Shown one piece after another: positions 27,675 to 36,433 of a stretch of DNA of 45,763 nt. The notes under the pieces were generated by a model. That model did no database searches. It was given only the letters and a program-made list of their open reading frames with translations, and was not told the DNA's origin. Source of the stretch: JAWVZB01 sp033722375 (GTDB lineage Bacteria; Actinomycetota; Nitriliruptoria; Nitriliruptorales; Nitriliruptoraceae). The stretch spans positions 1 to 45,763 of the forward strand of contig JAWVZB010000009.1 of the NCBI GenBank assembly GCA_033722375.1. The letters are read 5' to 3'. Within the stretch, counting starts at the first letter, position 1. Each line of letters starts with the position of its first letter. A program made the translations under genes and the position numbers.

Positions 27675-28789
27675 GATCCGACCCTCCGGATCCACTGGTC
27701 GAGTCCCACAGCGACGAGGACCAGCACGCCGACGGCGAAGACCCGCCACAGAGGCTCGAAGCCCAGTTGCGACAACCCGCTGTCGAAGATGCCGACGATC
27801 AGTGCACCGATGAGCGTCCCGAGGACGAGGCCCCGTCCGCCGAACAGACTGGTGCCGCCGATGACGACAGCCGTGATGCTCTCGAGGTTGGCGTTCACGA
27901 GCGGAATCGGGCTGACTGCGCCGATCCGCCCGATCCAGAGCCAGCCTGCCAGGCCGCAGAGGAGTCCGGCGACGGTGTAGACCGAGAGCAGGACACGTTC
28001 GCCGCGGATACCGACAAGACGGGCGGTCTCGGGGTTGTCGCCGACGGCGTAGACGTGCTCGCCCCAGGCCGTGTTCTGGAGTGCATAGGTGAAGAAGGCG
28101 TAGAGGAGGAGCATGAACAGTGCCCCGAAGGTGATCCGGAAGCCGCTGACAGGCTCCCAGACGTTGCCGAACCACAGCAGGATGTCAGCTTCGGCCACGA
28201 CGTCGGAGTTCCGGACCGTGACGTTGTCCGAGAACCACTGTGCTAGCGCCCCGAAGACACTGAGGGTGCCAAGTGTTGCGATGAAGGGAGGAAGCCTGAG
28301 GCGGGTGACGAGCAGCCCGTTGGCGGCGCCGGCTGCCAAACCGATCCCGAGGCCGAAGAGCAATCCCAGCCAGGGGTTCCAGCCCCACGTGACCGCAAGC
28401 TTGCCCATCACGACGGAACTGAACAACACGATCGCGCCGACCGACAGGTCGATGCCGGCAGTGAGGATGACGAGGGTCTGGGCGATCCCGAGCGTCCCGA
28501 TGATCATCACCTGGGCGAGGATCGTCGACACGTTCGTGGCGGTGAGGAAACGCTCTCCGACGATGGAGAAGAAGAGGAACGCCAGGAGCAGCACCACCGA
28601 TGGGCTGGCGAGTGGCCTGCGGTGGAGATACCGCTGGAGCCGGTCTAGGGGCGACTGGCTCTGATCGAACGCGGCGACCTCTCCGCCTGCTGCCCCCGCA
28701 GCTTCCTCGGCGTCCCGTAGGTCGTCCGCCCCGTGTCGCCCGGCGCCGGCTGCTGTGCCGGTGCCTGCTGTCCCGGTGTCGTCTGTCAC
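27671..28789 (-). CDS. Sugar ABC transporter permease, FrcC/RbsC-like
   Basis: A 372-residue permease of the BPD_transp_2 type. After a ~60-residue polar N-terminus come eight to ten membrane spans, starting PSVVLLLAFLFFSIVG. Hallmarks are TLVILTAGIDLSVGAI, PPFIATLGTLSVFGALA, YAVGDNPETARLVGIR, ESITAVVIGGTSLFGGRG and GTLIGALIVGIF. The start is the GTG at 28789, because GGGAGGTGA lies seven bases upstream. It sits between the binding protein and the ATPase on the same strand, and its stop overlaps the ATPase start. Confidence 0.88.
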   Translation of the reverse strand: MTDDTGTAGTGTAAGAGRHGADDLRDAEEAAGAAGGEVAAFDQSQSPLDRLQRYLHRRPLASPSVVLLLAFLFFSIVGERFLTATNVSTILAQVMIIGTLGIAQTLVILTAGIDLSVGAIVLFSSVVMGKLAVTWGWNPWLGLLFGLGIGLAAGAANGLLVTRLRLPPFIATLGTLSVFGALAQWFSDNVTVRNSDVVAEADILLWFGNVWEPVSGFRITFGALFMLLLYAFFTYALQNTAWGEHVYAVGDNPETARLVGIRGERVLLSVYTVAGLLCGLAGWLWIGRIGAVSPIPLVNANLESITAVVIGGTSLFGGRGLVLGTLIGALIVGIFDSGLSQLGFEPLWRVFAVGVLVLVAVGLDQWIRRVGS

Positions 28790-28884
28790 GGATGCATCAC
28801 CTCCCAACTGGGTGCATCACTGTCCTGCTGGTCGGAGGATGCGCACCGGTGGGAAGGACTCGGTACGCATCCTCCACGTTTCCG

Positions 28885-29979
28885 CTAGCCCCAGCAGTTG
28901 TCGAGGCCCCACTCGCTGCTCTGGGACTCGACGGCGTCGACGGGGTTGTCCGTGATCAACTCGACGCCGGTGTTGTAGAACTCGAGCCCAGGTGAGTTCT
29001 CGGGGATCTCACCTGTGGCGATGGCTTCAACGCCCAGCGATGCCATCTCGAGGGGGAACTGCATCGATGTGGCGCCGATGTTGCCGTCGGCGACGTCTTG
29101 GACGCCTGGGCAGGAGCCGTCGATGGACACGATGATCGGGTCCAGTCCGGCGGCGTCGAGTGCGAGCTTGGCACCGGCGGCAGCGGGTTCGTTCAACGTG
29201 TAGACGACGTCGATATCGGGGTCGAGGGCGATGAGGCGCTCCATGGCTGCCCGGCCGCCTTCCTCGTTCCCGTTGGTCACGTCCTGCCCGACGATCCTCG
29301 GGTCGTCCTCGTCACCCCACTGGTTCGGGTCACCGATGTCGACGCCGAAGCCCGTCAAGAAGCCCTGGTTGCGGAGTACGCCCACCGTTGGCTGCTGGGG
29401 AGTGATGTTCAACAGGGCGATCTTGGCGTTGTCGGGATCGTCGACGGTCTCTCTCGCCCAGATCCCGATCAACTCGCCTGCGCGGAAGTTGTCCGTGGCG
29501 AACGTGGCGTCGGCGGCATCGATCGGATCGAGTGGCGTGTCGAGCGCGATGACGATGAGACCAGCCTCTCGGGCTCGCTCGACCGTGGGCACGATGGCCG
29601 TCGTGTCGGCTGGTGTGATGAGCAACCCGGCGGCTCCGATGGAGATCAGGTCCTCGATCGCGGCCACCTGCGAGGCGTTGTCCTCGTCGCCTTCGCCGGC
29701 GAAGGCCCGCAGTTCGACACCGAGTTCGTCCGCCTTGGCCTGGGCACCCTCGCGCATCTTCACGAAGAAGGGGTTGGTCTCGTTCTTCGTGATGAGCCCC
29801 ACGATGACCTTGTCACCGTCCCCGCCAGCCTCGCCGCCGCCGTCGTCAGCGGTGGTCTCCGTTCCTCCGTCGCCGGACGTGTCACCGTCGGCGCCGGAGT
29901 CGTCATCACCACCGCAGGCAGCAGCGAACAACGTGAAGAGGACAACGACTATCCCAAGCCTGATCCATCGCGGTGTCAT
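28885..29979 (-). CDS. Sugar-binding lipoprotein, FrcB-like
   Basis: A 364-residue periplasmic-binding-type lipoprotein. The lipobox FAAAC places the lipidated Cys at residue 22, followed by an acidic Gly/Thr linker. The binding domain matches the fructose/ribose type: VGLITKNETNPFFVKM, LLITPADTTAIVPTVERA, VIALDTPLDP, ATFATDNFRAGELIG, VVYTLNEPAAAGAKLAL and VSIDGSCPGV. These strings recall the Sinorhizobium FrcB group, which binds fructose, mannose and ribose. The actual ligand is unknown. It is first in the importer unit and has its own promoter candidate upstream. Confidence 0.9.
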   Translation of the reverse strand: MTPRWIRLGIVVVLFTLFAAACGGDDDSGADGDTSGDGGTETTADDGGGEAGGDGDKVIVGLITKNETNPFFVKMREGAQAKADELGVELRAFAGEGDEDNASQVAAIEDLISIGAAGLLITPADTTAIVPTVERAREAGLIVIALDTPLDPIDAADATFATDNFRAGELIGIWARETVDDPDNAKIALLNITPQQPTVGVLRNQGFLTGFGVDIGDPNQWGDEDDPRIVGQDVTNGNEEGGRAAMERLIALDPDIDVVYTLNEPAAAGAKLALDAAGLDPIIVSIDGSCPGVQDVADGNIGATSMQFPLEMASLGVEAIATGEIPENSPGLEFYNTGVELITDNPVDAVESQSSEWGLDNCWG

Positions 29980-30070
29980 GGTCGGTCCCTCGCCTTCGTG
30001 GTGTAGCGCACAGTTCGGGTGATACGAAGCGATCCCATCTTCCGTTCCTCTCAGGATCACTTCTGTAGAT

Positions 30071-30098
30071 GTTCTAGCATAAATATGGCCTGTGTCAA
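30071..30098 (-). promoter_or_regulatory. Promoter for the sugar importer genes
   Basis: On the minus strand TTGACA (30093-30098) and TAGAAC (30071-30076) are 16 bases apart. The -35 is a perfect sigma-70 hexamer and the -10 matches 4 of 6. The block is strikingly AT-rich for this genome. It overlaps the kinase stop codon by four bases, so the importer can be transcribed apart from the kinase. Confidence 0.55.
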
Positions 30099-31528
30099 GC
30101 AGAAGATTGTGCGGACGCAGCGGTGGGCACCGTTTCGAAGTGCGTTGTGCCGATCTGCACGCCAGCCCGTGGCCCGACTGTGTCACCCGCCGGAACGACG
30201 GGGAGGTGGTGGTTCACTGCCCGGCCGGCGAGCACCGCCGCCCCGCGCACGGTGAGGTGATGGGCCGAGGCCGTCCTGACCTCGCGACCGAGCACCGTCG
30301 CCAGAAGCTCGACCCACTGTCGGTGTCGGCTCGCTCCGCCGGCTACCACGAGGGAGTCAACCTCGGTTCGCTCCATCAGCTCCCGCGTCCGCGCCCCGAT
30401 GTAGCTGGCAACCCCGCGGACTGCGCTGCGGACCAGTGCGTCGCGGTCGTGACTCAGGCGGAGGCCGGTCCAACCGGCGCTGCTGTGGCCGAGGTCCGGA
30501 TCGCGCTCGCGATTCAGGAAGGGAACGAACACCGGGTCGTCGGGATAGGGGGCGGAGAGCACCTGGCTCACCCCGGCGTAGACGTCGTCCCACTCACACC
30601 GAACCTGTTGACGCACCCAGTCGAGCGCGAGTCCGCCGTTCACCACCGCCGCCATGCCGTACCAGCGGACCGAGTCGGAGGCGGAGCGGTACTGGTGCAA
30701 GCCCATCGCCGGGGCGTCTGAGATCGTGGGTGCCGCGAGTGGGGTGATGGCCTGGGCGCCCGTACCGGAGTTCAGCAACATCTGGCCGGTATCCTCGATC
30801 CCTGCCCCCAGAAGGGCCGCTGGGGCATCGCCGGCACCGACGGCAACGGGGATCCCCGATCGGAGGTTCAGCTCCTCCGCCACCGACGAGTCGACCGTGC
30901 CGGCGACGCTGGCCGAAGGCTGGATCGGGGGAAGCAGATCGCGGCTCACGCCGACAGCTTCGCACGCGGTGTCGCTCCAGCCGTCGGCAACGACGTCGTA
31001 CAACAGCGTGGCGGAGGCGTCGCTCGGATCGGTCACGACGCCGCCCCGGCACAGCTGCATCCGGAACCAGTCCTTCGGTTGTACGACGTTCGTGGCTCGG
31101 GCGAGGGCCTCGGGTTCGTTGCGGGCCAACCAGACGAGGATCGGGCCCGCCATCCCCGACACGATGGGGTTCCCCAACGTGCTGGGATTGTCCTCGTGGA
31201 AGGCGTGGAAGACGTCGAGGACGCTGTGAGCGCGCTGGTCCGGCCACAGGATCGCCTCACGCACCGGGCTGCCGTCTGCATCGGTCAGTACGATCCCGTG
31301 CATCTGCCCGGTGACCGCCACCGCATCGATCGAAGGGCCAACCGAGGCTGTCAACCGCCGCACCGCTCGTCGCCCGACCTCCCACCAGATCAGAGGATCC
31401 ACGTCGGCGGTCGCGGCAGAGAGGTCGAGGGTGTCGTACGACTCCTTCGCCGAAGCGACGACACTGCCGTCGTCAGCGACGACCATGGCCTTGAGCGAAC
31501 CGGTGCCGATATCGATTCCGAGGTACAC
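30095..31528 (-). CDS. FGGY-family carbohydrate kinase, xylulokinase-like
   Basis: A 477-residue sugar kinase. The N-terminal phosphate motif is YLGIDIGTGSLKAMVV. VTGQMHGIVL carries the QMHG signature common in xylulokinases. VAVGAGDAPAALLGAG contains the catalytic Asp, and LVVAGGASRHRQWVELLA is the C-terminal FGGY signature region. The reaction is probably ATP-dependent phosphorylation of a ketopentose such as D-xylulose. The GTG start follows GGGGAG. It is divergent from the ROK regulator, with 124 bp between starts, and upstream of the importer on the same strand. Other FGGY substrates cannot be excluded. Confidence 0.87.
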   Translation of the reverse strand: MYLGIDIGTGSLKAMVVADDGSVVASAKESYDTLDLSAATADVDPLIWWEVGRRAVRRLTASVGPSIDAVAVTGQMHGIVLTDADGSPVREAILWPDQRAHSVLDVFHAFHEDNPSTLGNPIVSGMAGPILVWLARNEPEALARATNVVQPKDWFRMQLCRGGVVTDPSDASATLLYDVVADGWSDTACEAVGVSRDLLPPIQPSASVAGTVDSSVAEELNLRSGIPVAVGAGDAPAALLGAGIEDTGQMLLNSGTGAQAITPLAAPTISDAPAMGLHQYRSASDSVRWYGMAAVVNGGLALDWVRQQVRCEWDDVYAGVSQVLSAPYPDDPVFVPFLNRERDPDLGHSSAGWTGLRLSHDRDALVRSAVRGVASYIGARTRELMERTEVDSLVVAGGASRHRQWVELLATVLGREVRTASAHHLTVRGAAVLAGRAVNHHLPVVPAGDTVGPRAGVQIGTTHFETVPTAASAQSSA

Positions 31529-31604
31529 GGAGCTCCCCGCATGCTGGAGCCGGAGCAGGCGTCCCAGCCCGACTTCTGATAGGTTGCCGAAGGATAGTCG
31601 GTCA

Positions 31605-31640
31605 TTGTAGTCAAAAGATTCGCCATTCTAACCTTAAGGT
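31605..31640 (+). promoter_or_regulatory. ROK gene promoter with 10-bp palindrome
   Basis: TTGTAG (31605-31610) and TAACCT (31629-31634) are 18 bases apart and could drive the regulator gene at 31653. The perfect palindrome ACCTTAAGGT (31631-31640) overlaps the -10 and start region. It is a reasonable operator for the ROK repressor controlling both divergent units. Confidence 0.42.
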
Positions 31641-31652
31641 GATTCCGCACCC

Positions 31653-32861
31653 ATGAACAAGGCAAGCCCCCGCGATCCAGCCGAGGGGTTGATCCTCCGT
31701 CTGGTGCGCCAACAGGGGACGCACACGCGTGCGAGTCTGGGGGAGGCGACGGGATGGGCTCGCTCGACGGTCGCCCGTCGTGTGGATTCCCTCGTCGAGA
31801 GCGGGTTGCTGGATCAAGGGGAAGCGCCGTCCACAGGCGGCCGTCCCCCTGAGCAGTTCAGCTTCAACCAGTACGCCGGATCCTTCGTCGTCGCCGACCT
31901 CGGGATCACTCACTCGACGCTCGCCCGCGTCGACCTCAACGGGGATCCCCTGTCAGAACCCGTCGACCTCGAACTCGACCTCACCGCTGGCCCGTCACCG
32001 ACCCTCCCGGTGATCCGGGAAGTCATCGACGACTTGATCGCTGCGTCGGACCTGCCCCCGCTCTTGGCGGTGGGAGTCGGTCTCCCCGCACCCATCGACG
32101 CGAACACCCAACGTCCAAGCGATCCTCCGATCCTGTCGGCATGGAACGGCTACCCCCTGGCCGAATCGATCGCACCCGAGGTGTCGGTTCCGACCTTCGT
32201 CGAGAACGATGCGAACCTCATGGCGGTCGGCGAATACCGTCGCCGCTGGCCTCAGGCCCGCTCGCTCGTGTTCGTCAAGGTCGGGACCGGCATCGGCGCC
32301 GGGATCGTGGTCAGGGATCGCCTCTACCGCGGTGCACACGGTGCCGCCGGGGACATCGGACACATCCAACTAGAGGCCCACGCCGATCAGTTGTGCCAGT
32401 GCGGCAGGAACGGGTGCCTCGAGGCGATCGCCGGCGGCGGCGCCTTGGCCAAGCGAGTCAGCGCCCTCGGCCGCCGGGCCGAGAACGCGCGGGCGGTCGC
32501 CTCGCTCGTCCACTCAGGAGATCCCGAGGTCAAGTCGCTCGTTCGGACTGCGGGCACACACATCGGGTCGGTGCTCGCTGGCGTCGTGAGCTTCGCCAAC
32601 CCCGACGTCATCGTCCTCGGAGGCGACCTTGGGATCGAGCCACTGATCCTCTCCTCCGTGAGGGCGGAGGTCCACAGTCGGCCACTCGCGCTGGCCAGCC
32701 GAGACTTGACGGTGCAATCGAGCCAACTCGGGCGAACGGTGGGCATCATCGGTGCAGCCGAACTCGTGCTCGACCGGCTCTGGCCCGCACACGACACCGG
32801 CCTCCTCGGGCGCTCCGCCCGGGACGGTGCCGGCAGGGCACGGACGCCCACGCCCCGCTGA
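31653..32861 (+). CDS. ROK-family transcriptional regulator
   Basis: A 402-residue ROK (NagC/XylR-type) repressor. The N-terminal winged helix covers about 10-70 (LRLVRQQGTHTRASLGEAT, then STVARRVDSLVESGLLDQG). The ROK sugar-binding domain follows, with VGVGLPAPIDANT, FVENDANLMAVGEYRR, FVKVGTGIGAGIVV and the zinc motif CQCGRNGCLEA. The presence of the helix-turn-helix makes it a regulator rather than a glucokinase. It is divergent from the kinase-importer genes and overlaps the epimerase start (TGATG). It probably releases DNA on binding the imported sugar or its derivative. Confidence 0.9.
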   Translation: MNKASPRDPAEGLILRLVRQQGTHTRASLGEATGWARSTVARRVDSLVESGLLDQGEAPSTGGRPPEQFSFNQYAGSFVVADLGITHSTLARVDLNGDPLSEPVDLELDLTAGPSPTLPVIREVIDDLIAASDLPPLLAVGVGLPAPIDANTQRPSDPPILSAWNGYPLAESIAPEVSVPTFVENDANLMAVGEYRRRWPQARSLVFVKVGTGIGAGIVVRDRLYRGAHGAAGDIGHIQLEAHADQLCQCGRNGCLEAIAGGGALAKRVSALGRRAENARAVASLVHSGDPEVKSLVRTAGTHIGSVLAGVVSFANPDVIVLGGDLGIEPLILSSVRAEVHSRPLALASRDLTVQSSQLGRTVGIIGAAELVLDRLWPAHDTGLLGRSARDGAGRARTPTPR

Positions 32862-33733
32862 TGAGATCCGATCCCAGTCGCCGGCTCGGTGCTCACGCAT
32901 CCATCTGGGCCCCGACCTGGGATCACCGGGGCGCGCGTGAGGCGACCTCACAAGCCGCAGAAGCGGGCTTCAGCTTCATCGAGATCCCCCTCCTCGACCC
33001 TCTCAGCATCGACGTCACGGACACGATCCAGGTTCTCGACGCCGCCGAGCTGAGCTGCACGTGCTCGCTCGGCCTGCCCGCCGACGCTCATCTGCCGACC
33101 GCCCCCGACAAGGCACTCGCCTTCCTCCAGACTGCGATCGATGTTGCGCACGATCTGGGATCGGAGTGGGTGACAGGTGCTCTCTACGGCAACCTCGGCA
33201 CGTTCACGGAGGCACCTCCCAGCCGCGACGAACTCGAGACCGTGGCCAGCACGCTCCGAGAGGCCGCCAACTTCGCCGCGGAGCGCGACATGAACCTCGG
33301 GATCGAGGTCATCAACCGCTACGAGACGTACTTGCTCAACACCTCCGACCAAGCCGTCGCTCTCCTCGAACAGATGGACGTCCCGAACGCGTACGTTCAT
33401 CTGGACACCTTCCACATGAACATCGAGGAGTCGTCGTTCTCGGAGGCGATCCACCGCGTCGGAAGTCGCCTCGGGTACGTCCACCTCGCGGAATCCCACC
33501 GTGGCGCCCTCGGGGAGGGCCGGATCCCCTTCGAGGAGATAGTCACTGCGCTCGCAGCCATCGGGTACAGCGGCCCGCTGGTGGTCGAGGCTTTCCTCAA
33601 CGCCCCTCCCGCACTCAAGGCCGTGACGGCCACGTGGACGGATCACGGTCTGAGCGCTGAGCGCTTCGCCGCCACGAGCTTCGCTCACATGACCGCACTG
33701 ATGGGGGACAGGACAGGGTCGGCAGAGGCGTGA
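32861..33733 (+). CDS. Ketose 3-epimerase (D-tagatose/D-allulose 3-epimerase-like)
   Basis: A 290-residue TIM-barrel enzyme of the AP-endonuclease-2-like superfamily. Family marks of D-tagatose 3-epimerases are present. LGIEVINRYETYLLNT carries the first catalytic Glu. VHLDTFHMNIEE gives the metal Asp and His. HLAESHRGALGEG and LVVEAFLN supply the third metal ligand and the second catalytic Glu. The enzyme should invert C3 of a free ketose, for example D-ribulose/D-xylulose or D-fructose/D-allulose. The first ATG overlaps the ROK stop, so it is co-translated with the regulator. Some relatives are isomerases, so the call is to family level. Confidence 0.87.
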   Translation: MRSDPSRRLGAHASIWAPTWDHRGAREATSQAAEAGFSFIEIPLLDPLSIDVTDTIQVLDAAELSCTCSLGLPADAHLPTAPDKALAFLQTAIDVAHDLGSEWVTGALYGNLGTFTEAPPSRDELETVASTLREAANFAAERDMNLGIEVINRYETYLLNTSDQAVALLEQMDVPNAYVHLDTFHMNIEESSFSEAIHRVGSRLGYVHLAESHRGALGEGRIPFEEIVTALAAIGYSGPLVVEAFLNAPPALKAVTATWTDHGLSAERFAATSFAHMTALMGDRTGSAEA

Positions 33734-33848
33734 ACGATGACCGCTTGGAGCTACGTATGACGGCGAAGACCTCGGTGCCGGCTCGCTTGCTGATCGCCAG
33801 GCCTGCCGCCGCCCCTTCGCCGCGTTGCCCTGACCGCAAGGAGATGAC

Positions 33849-34952
33849 ATGCCCCGCCTGACACGCCTTCACGACGAGTTCGGTCAGAGTCCGTGGCTCG
33901 ACAATCTGAAGCGGGAGTATCTGTCGAGCGGAGAACTCGAGACACTGCGGCAGCGGGGCGTGCGGGGACTCACGTCCAATCCGACGATCTTCCAGAAGGC
34001 CATCGATGGATCAGCCGCCTACGACACCCAGTTCCGGGCGTTGATCGATGCGGAAGTGGCCACTCTCGATGCGTACTGGGCGATGGTGCTCGACGACATC
34101 GACGGAGCGTGCGACGTTCTCGATCCGGTGTTCGAGGACAGTGACGGCGTCGACGGCTACGTCAGCGTCGAGGTGGATCCGCGGTTGGCGCACGACACCT
34201 CGGCCACCGTGGCGGCCGCACGTGACCTGCACGAGCGTGTCGGGCGCCGCAACCTGATGGTGAAGATCCCCGGCACCGAGGCTGGTCTCCCCGCGATCAG
34301 GCAGATGATCGCCGAGGGTCGCAACATCAACGTCACCCTGATCTTCGGCCTCGACCGCTACCAGGCCGTCATGGAGGCGTACCTGGACGGCCTGGAAGCC
34401 TACGCGGACTCGGACGGCTCCGACCTGACGCGGGTCGCCAGTGTCGCCAGCTTCTTCATCAGCCGCGTCGACTCGGAGGTCGACCGCCGCCTCGAGGCCA
34501 TCGGCACCGACGAGGCGCAAGCGCTCCAGGGCCGAGCTGCGATCGCCCAGGCACAACTCGCGTACAAGCGCTTTCAGGACACGTTCAGCGGGCCTCGCTG
34601 GAACGCACTTGCCGCGAAGGGAGCGCGCGTGCAACGGCCGTTGTGGGCGTCGACCTCCACGAAGAACCCCGACTACCCGGACACGCTGTACGTCGACCGT
34701 CTGATCGGGCCGAACACGGTCACCACGCTGCCTGAAGCCACGCTGGAAGCCTTCGTGGATCACGGCGAGCTGAGCCGACGCATCGATGCAGGTGTCGACG
34801 AAGCTGAGCGGCTCTGGAACGAGCTCGCCGACGTCGGTGTGGACATGGACGACGTCGCGGTCCGGCTCGAACACGAGGGTGTGGCCGCGTTCGAGAAGAG
34901 TTTCGACGAACTACTGGCGACGCTCGAGGCCAAGCGGGGGGGACTGAGGTGA
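33849..34952 (+). CDS. tal: Transaldolase
   Basis: A 367-residue transaldolase of the longer actinobacterial type (about 370). Typical strings are GLTSNPTIFQKAI, DGVDGYVSVEVDPRLAHDT, RNLMVKIPGTEAGLPAI with Schiff-base Lys139, NINVTLIFGLDRYQAV, SVASFFISRVDSEVDRRL and RPLWASTSTKNPDYPDTLY. It moves a dihydroxyacetone unit between sugar phosphates in the pentose phosphate pathway. Its ATG follows a near-ideal AAGGAG. It sits in a sugar-uptake cluster instead of next to transketolase or zwf, which suggests dedication to this pathway. A specialised substrate such as 6-deoxy-6-sulfofructose cannot be ruled out by sequence alone. Confidence 0.93.
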   Translation: MPRLTRLHDEFGQSPWLDNLKREYLSSGELETLRQRGVRGLTSNPTIFQKAIDGSAAYDTQFRALIDAEVATLDAYWAMVLDDIDGACDVLDPVFEDSDGVDGYVSVEVDPRLAHDTSATVAAARDLHERVGRRNLMVKIPGTEAGLPAIRQMIAEGRNINVTLIFGLDRYQAVMEAYLDGLEAYADSDGSDLTRVASVASFFISRVDSEVDRRLEAIGTDEAQALQGRAAIAQAQLAYKRFQDTFSGPRWNALAAKGARVQRPLWASTSTKNPDYPDTLYVDRLIGPNTVTTLPEATLEAFVDHGELSRRIDAGVDEAERLWNELADVGVDMDDVAVRLEHEGVAAFEKSFDELLATLEAKRGGLR

Positions 34953-35007
34953 TCCGCCGCCGACGCCACTTGCGCGTACGGACACGATCCACCGAGGAAG
35001 GAACGTC

Positions 35008-36036
35008 ATGATGCGCGGAGTTGTCATGCACGCGCCTGGCGACGTCGAGGTCATCGACCGGGAGGAACCGAGTCTCGTCGAACCCACCGACGCGGTCATC
35101 CGCTTGATGGCGACCTGCATCTGCGGGTCGGACCTGCACGCCTACCACGGCCGCGAGGCGGAGGTGGACGACCTGCTCATGGGCCATGAGTACTTGGGTG
35201 TGGTCGAGCAGGTTGGCGATGCGGTCACGTCCGTCGATGTCGGTGATCCGGTCGTCGGGTCGTTCGCGTGGTCGGACAACACCTGTGAGATCTGTCGATC
35301 CGGCTACCAGCCGAAGTGCGTCCAGGGAGGCTTCTTCCACGGCAACATCGGCACGCAGGCCGAGAAGGCCCGCGTCCCCCTCGCCGACGGCACTCTCGTG
35401 AAGCTTCCCCACGCGCCCACCGAGGACCAGGTCCCGCACCTGTTGGCCGCATCGGACGTGCTCGGAACGGGCTGGTTCGGCGCCGCGGCGGCGCAGGTCG
35501 GTCCGGGCAGGTCGGTTGCCGTTGTCGGAGACGGTGCGGTCGGGCTCATGGCCGTGCTCGCCGCCAAGCAGATGGGCGCCGAGACGATCATCGCCATGTC
35601 GAAGTATCCGGATCGTCAGGAGCTGGCGAAGGCGTTCGGCGCGACGCACATCGTTCCCGAACGGGGCGAGGAAGGCATCTCGGAGGTCAAGGGGCTCACC
35701 GGCGGGCACGGGGCGCATTCGGTCGTTGAGGCGGTCGGCTCGCAACAGTCGTTCATGCAGGCGATCGGCTGCACGCGACCTGGCGGCCACATGGGCTACG
35801 TCGGTGTTCCGTTCGGGGTCGAACTCCCGGCCATCGAGATGTACTTCGCCGACATCCACCTGCACGGTGGCCCAGCGCCCGTGCGCCGCTACCTCCCAGA
35901 ACTCGTGAGCATGATCTACGGCGGTGAGATCGAGCCGGGTCGTGTGTTCGACCTGGCACTGTCGATCGAAGAAGCCGCAGAGGGCTACCGAGCCATGGCA
36001 GAACGGGAGGCCATCAAGGTCCTGCTCACGCTCTAG
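35008..36036 (+). CDS. Zinc-dependent alcohol/polyol dehydrogenase (MDR family)
   Basis: A 342-residue medium-chain dehydrogenase. Catalytic-zinc ligands lie in CICGSDLHAYHG and GHEYLGVVEQVG. A structural-zinc loop CEICRSGYQPKC has three Cys where four are common. NAD(P) binding is VAVVGDGAVGLMAVLAAKQMG. The family oxidises secondary alcohols or polyols. The ATG follows GAGGAAGGA. It is 55 bp after transaldolase and on the same strand, so it probably belongs to the sugar operon. The coenzyme and substrate are unknown; a polyol-to-ketose step would suit the cluster. Confidence 0.85.
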   Translation: MMRGVVMHAPGDVEVIDREEPSLVEPTDAVIRLMATCICGSDLHAYHGREAEVDDLLMGHEYLGVVEQVGDAVTSVDVGDPVVGSFAWSDNTCEICRSGYQPKCVQGGFFHGNIGTQAEKARVPLADGTLVKLPHAPTEDQVPHLLAASDVLGTGWFGAAAAQVGPGRSVAVVGDGAVGLMAVLAAKQMGAETIIAMSKYPDRQELAKAFGATHIVPERGEEGISEVKGLTGGHGAHSVVEAVGSQQSFMQAIGCTRPGGHMGYVGVPFGVELPAIEMYFADIHLHGGPAPVRRYLPELVSMIYGGEIEPGRVFDLALSIEEAAEGYRAMAEREAIKVLLTL

Positions 36037-36099
36037 CCCGGAGCAAGACGACACCCGACGGTGTCCTCGATGCCCTGTCACGCAGACCGAAAGGCCATC

Positions 36100-36345
36100 A
36101 TGCCGAGTTCCGACACTCCCGGCCCGAAGGTAGAGCCGCGCACGATCTCGCAGCGCGTTCGGATCGGCCTCCTCATCGGGGTCCCGGTCGGGCTCCTGAT
36201 CGGAGCGGGCTTCGCTCTGATGCTGCCGGCAGACCATCAGACCGCGTCCGCATGGGCGGTTCACCTCATCGCCGGGTTGGTTGCGGCCGTCCCCTTCGGG
36301 GGTTTCGTGGGCGCCATGGCTGGTCCCCGCAACCGGGATCATTGA
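36100..36345 (+). CDS. Small two-span membrane protein
   Basis: An 81-residue protein with two hydrophobic segments, IGLLIGVPVGLLIGAGFALML and AVHLIAGLVAAVPFGGFVGAM, joined by a short polar turn. Both ends are polar. The ATG follows GAAAGG at good spacing; an upstream GTG at 36061 is less likely. It lies 63 bp after the dehydrogenase. No family is recognised, and whether it belongs to the sugar operon is unclear. Confidence 0.55.
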   Translation: MPSSDTPGPKVEPRTISQRVRIGLLIGVPVGLLIGAGFALMLPADHQTASAWAVHLIAGLVAAVPFGGFVGAMAGPRNRDH

Positions 36346-36433
36346 CCGGTGCCACTGGTGGCGGCCAGCCACGATGGTCGTCCACGCCCTGACGCCGCCT
36401 CTCGGCCGGTTCTTCCCGTCGCTGCCGAGGGGG

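Noticed and set aside
25564..34952. Sulfoquinovose (sulfo-TAL) degradation operon
   Set aside because: Isomerase and transaldolase are present, but there is no sulfoquinovosidase or recognisable sulfolactaldehyde enzyme, the importer is FrcB-type and the YihS Gln is replaced by Pro. Kept only as a test.
25287..36345. Genomic island integrated at the initiator tRNA
   Set aside because: The sugar genes start right after the tRNA, but there is no integrase and I saw no second copy of the tRNA 3' end to act as an attachment site.
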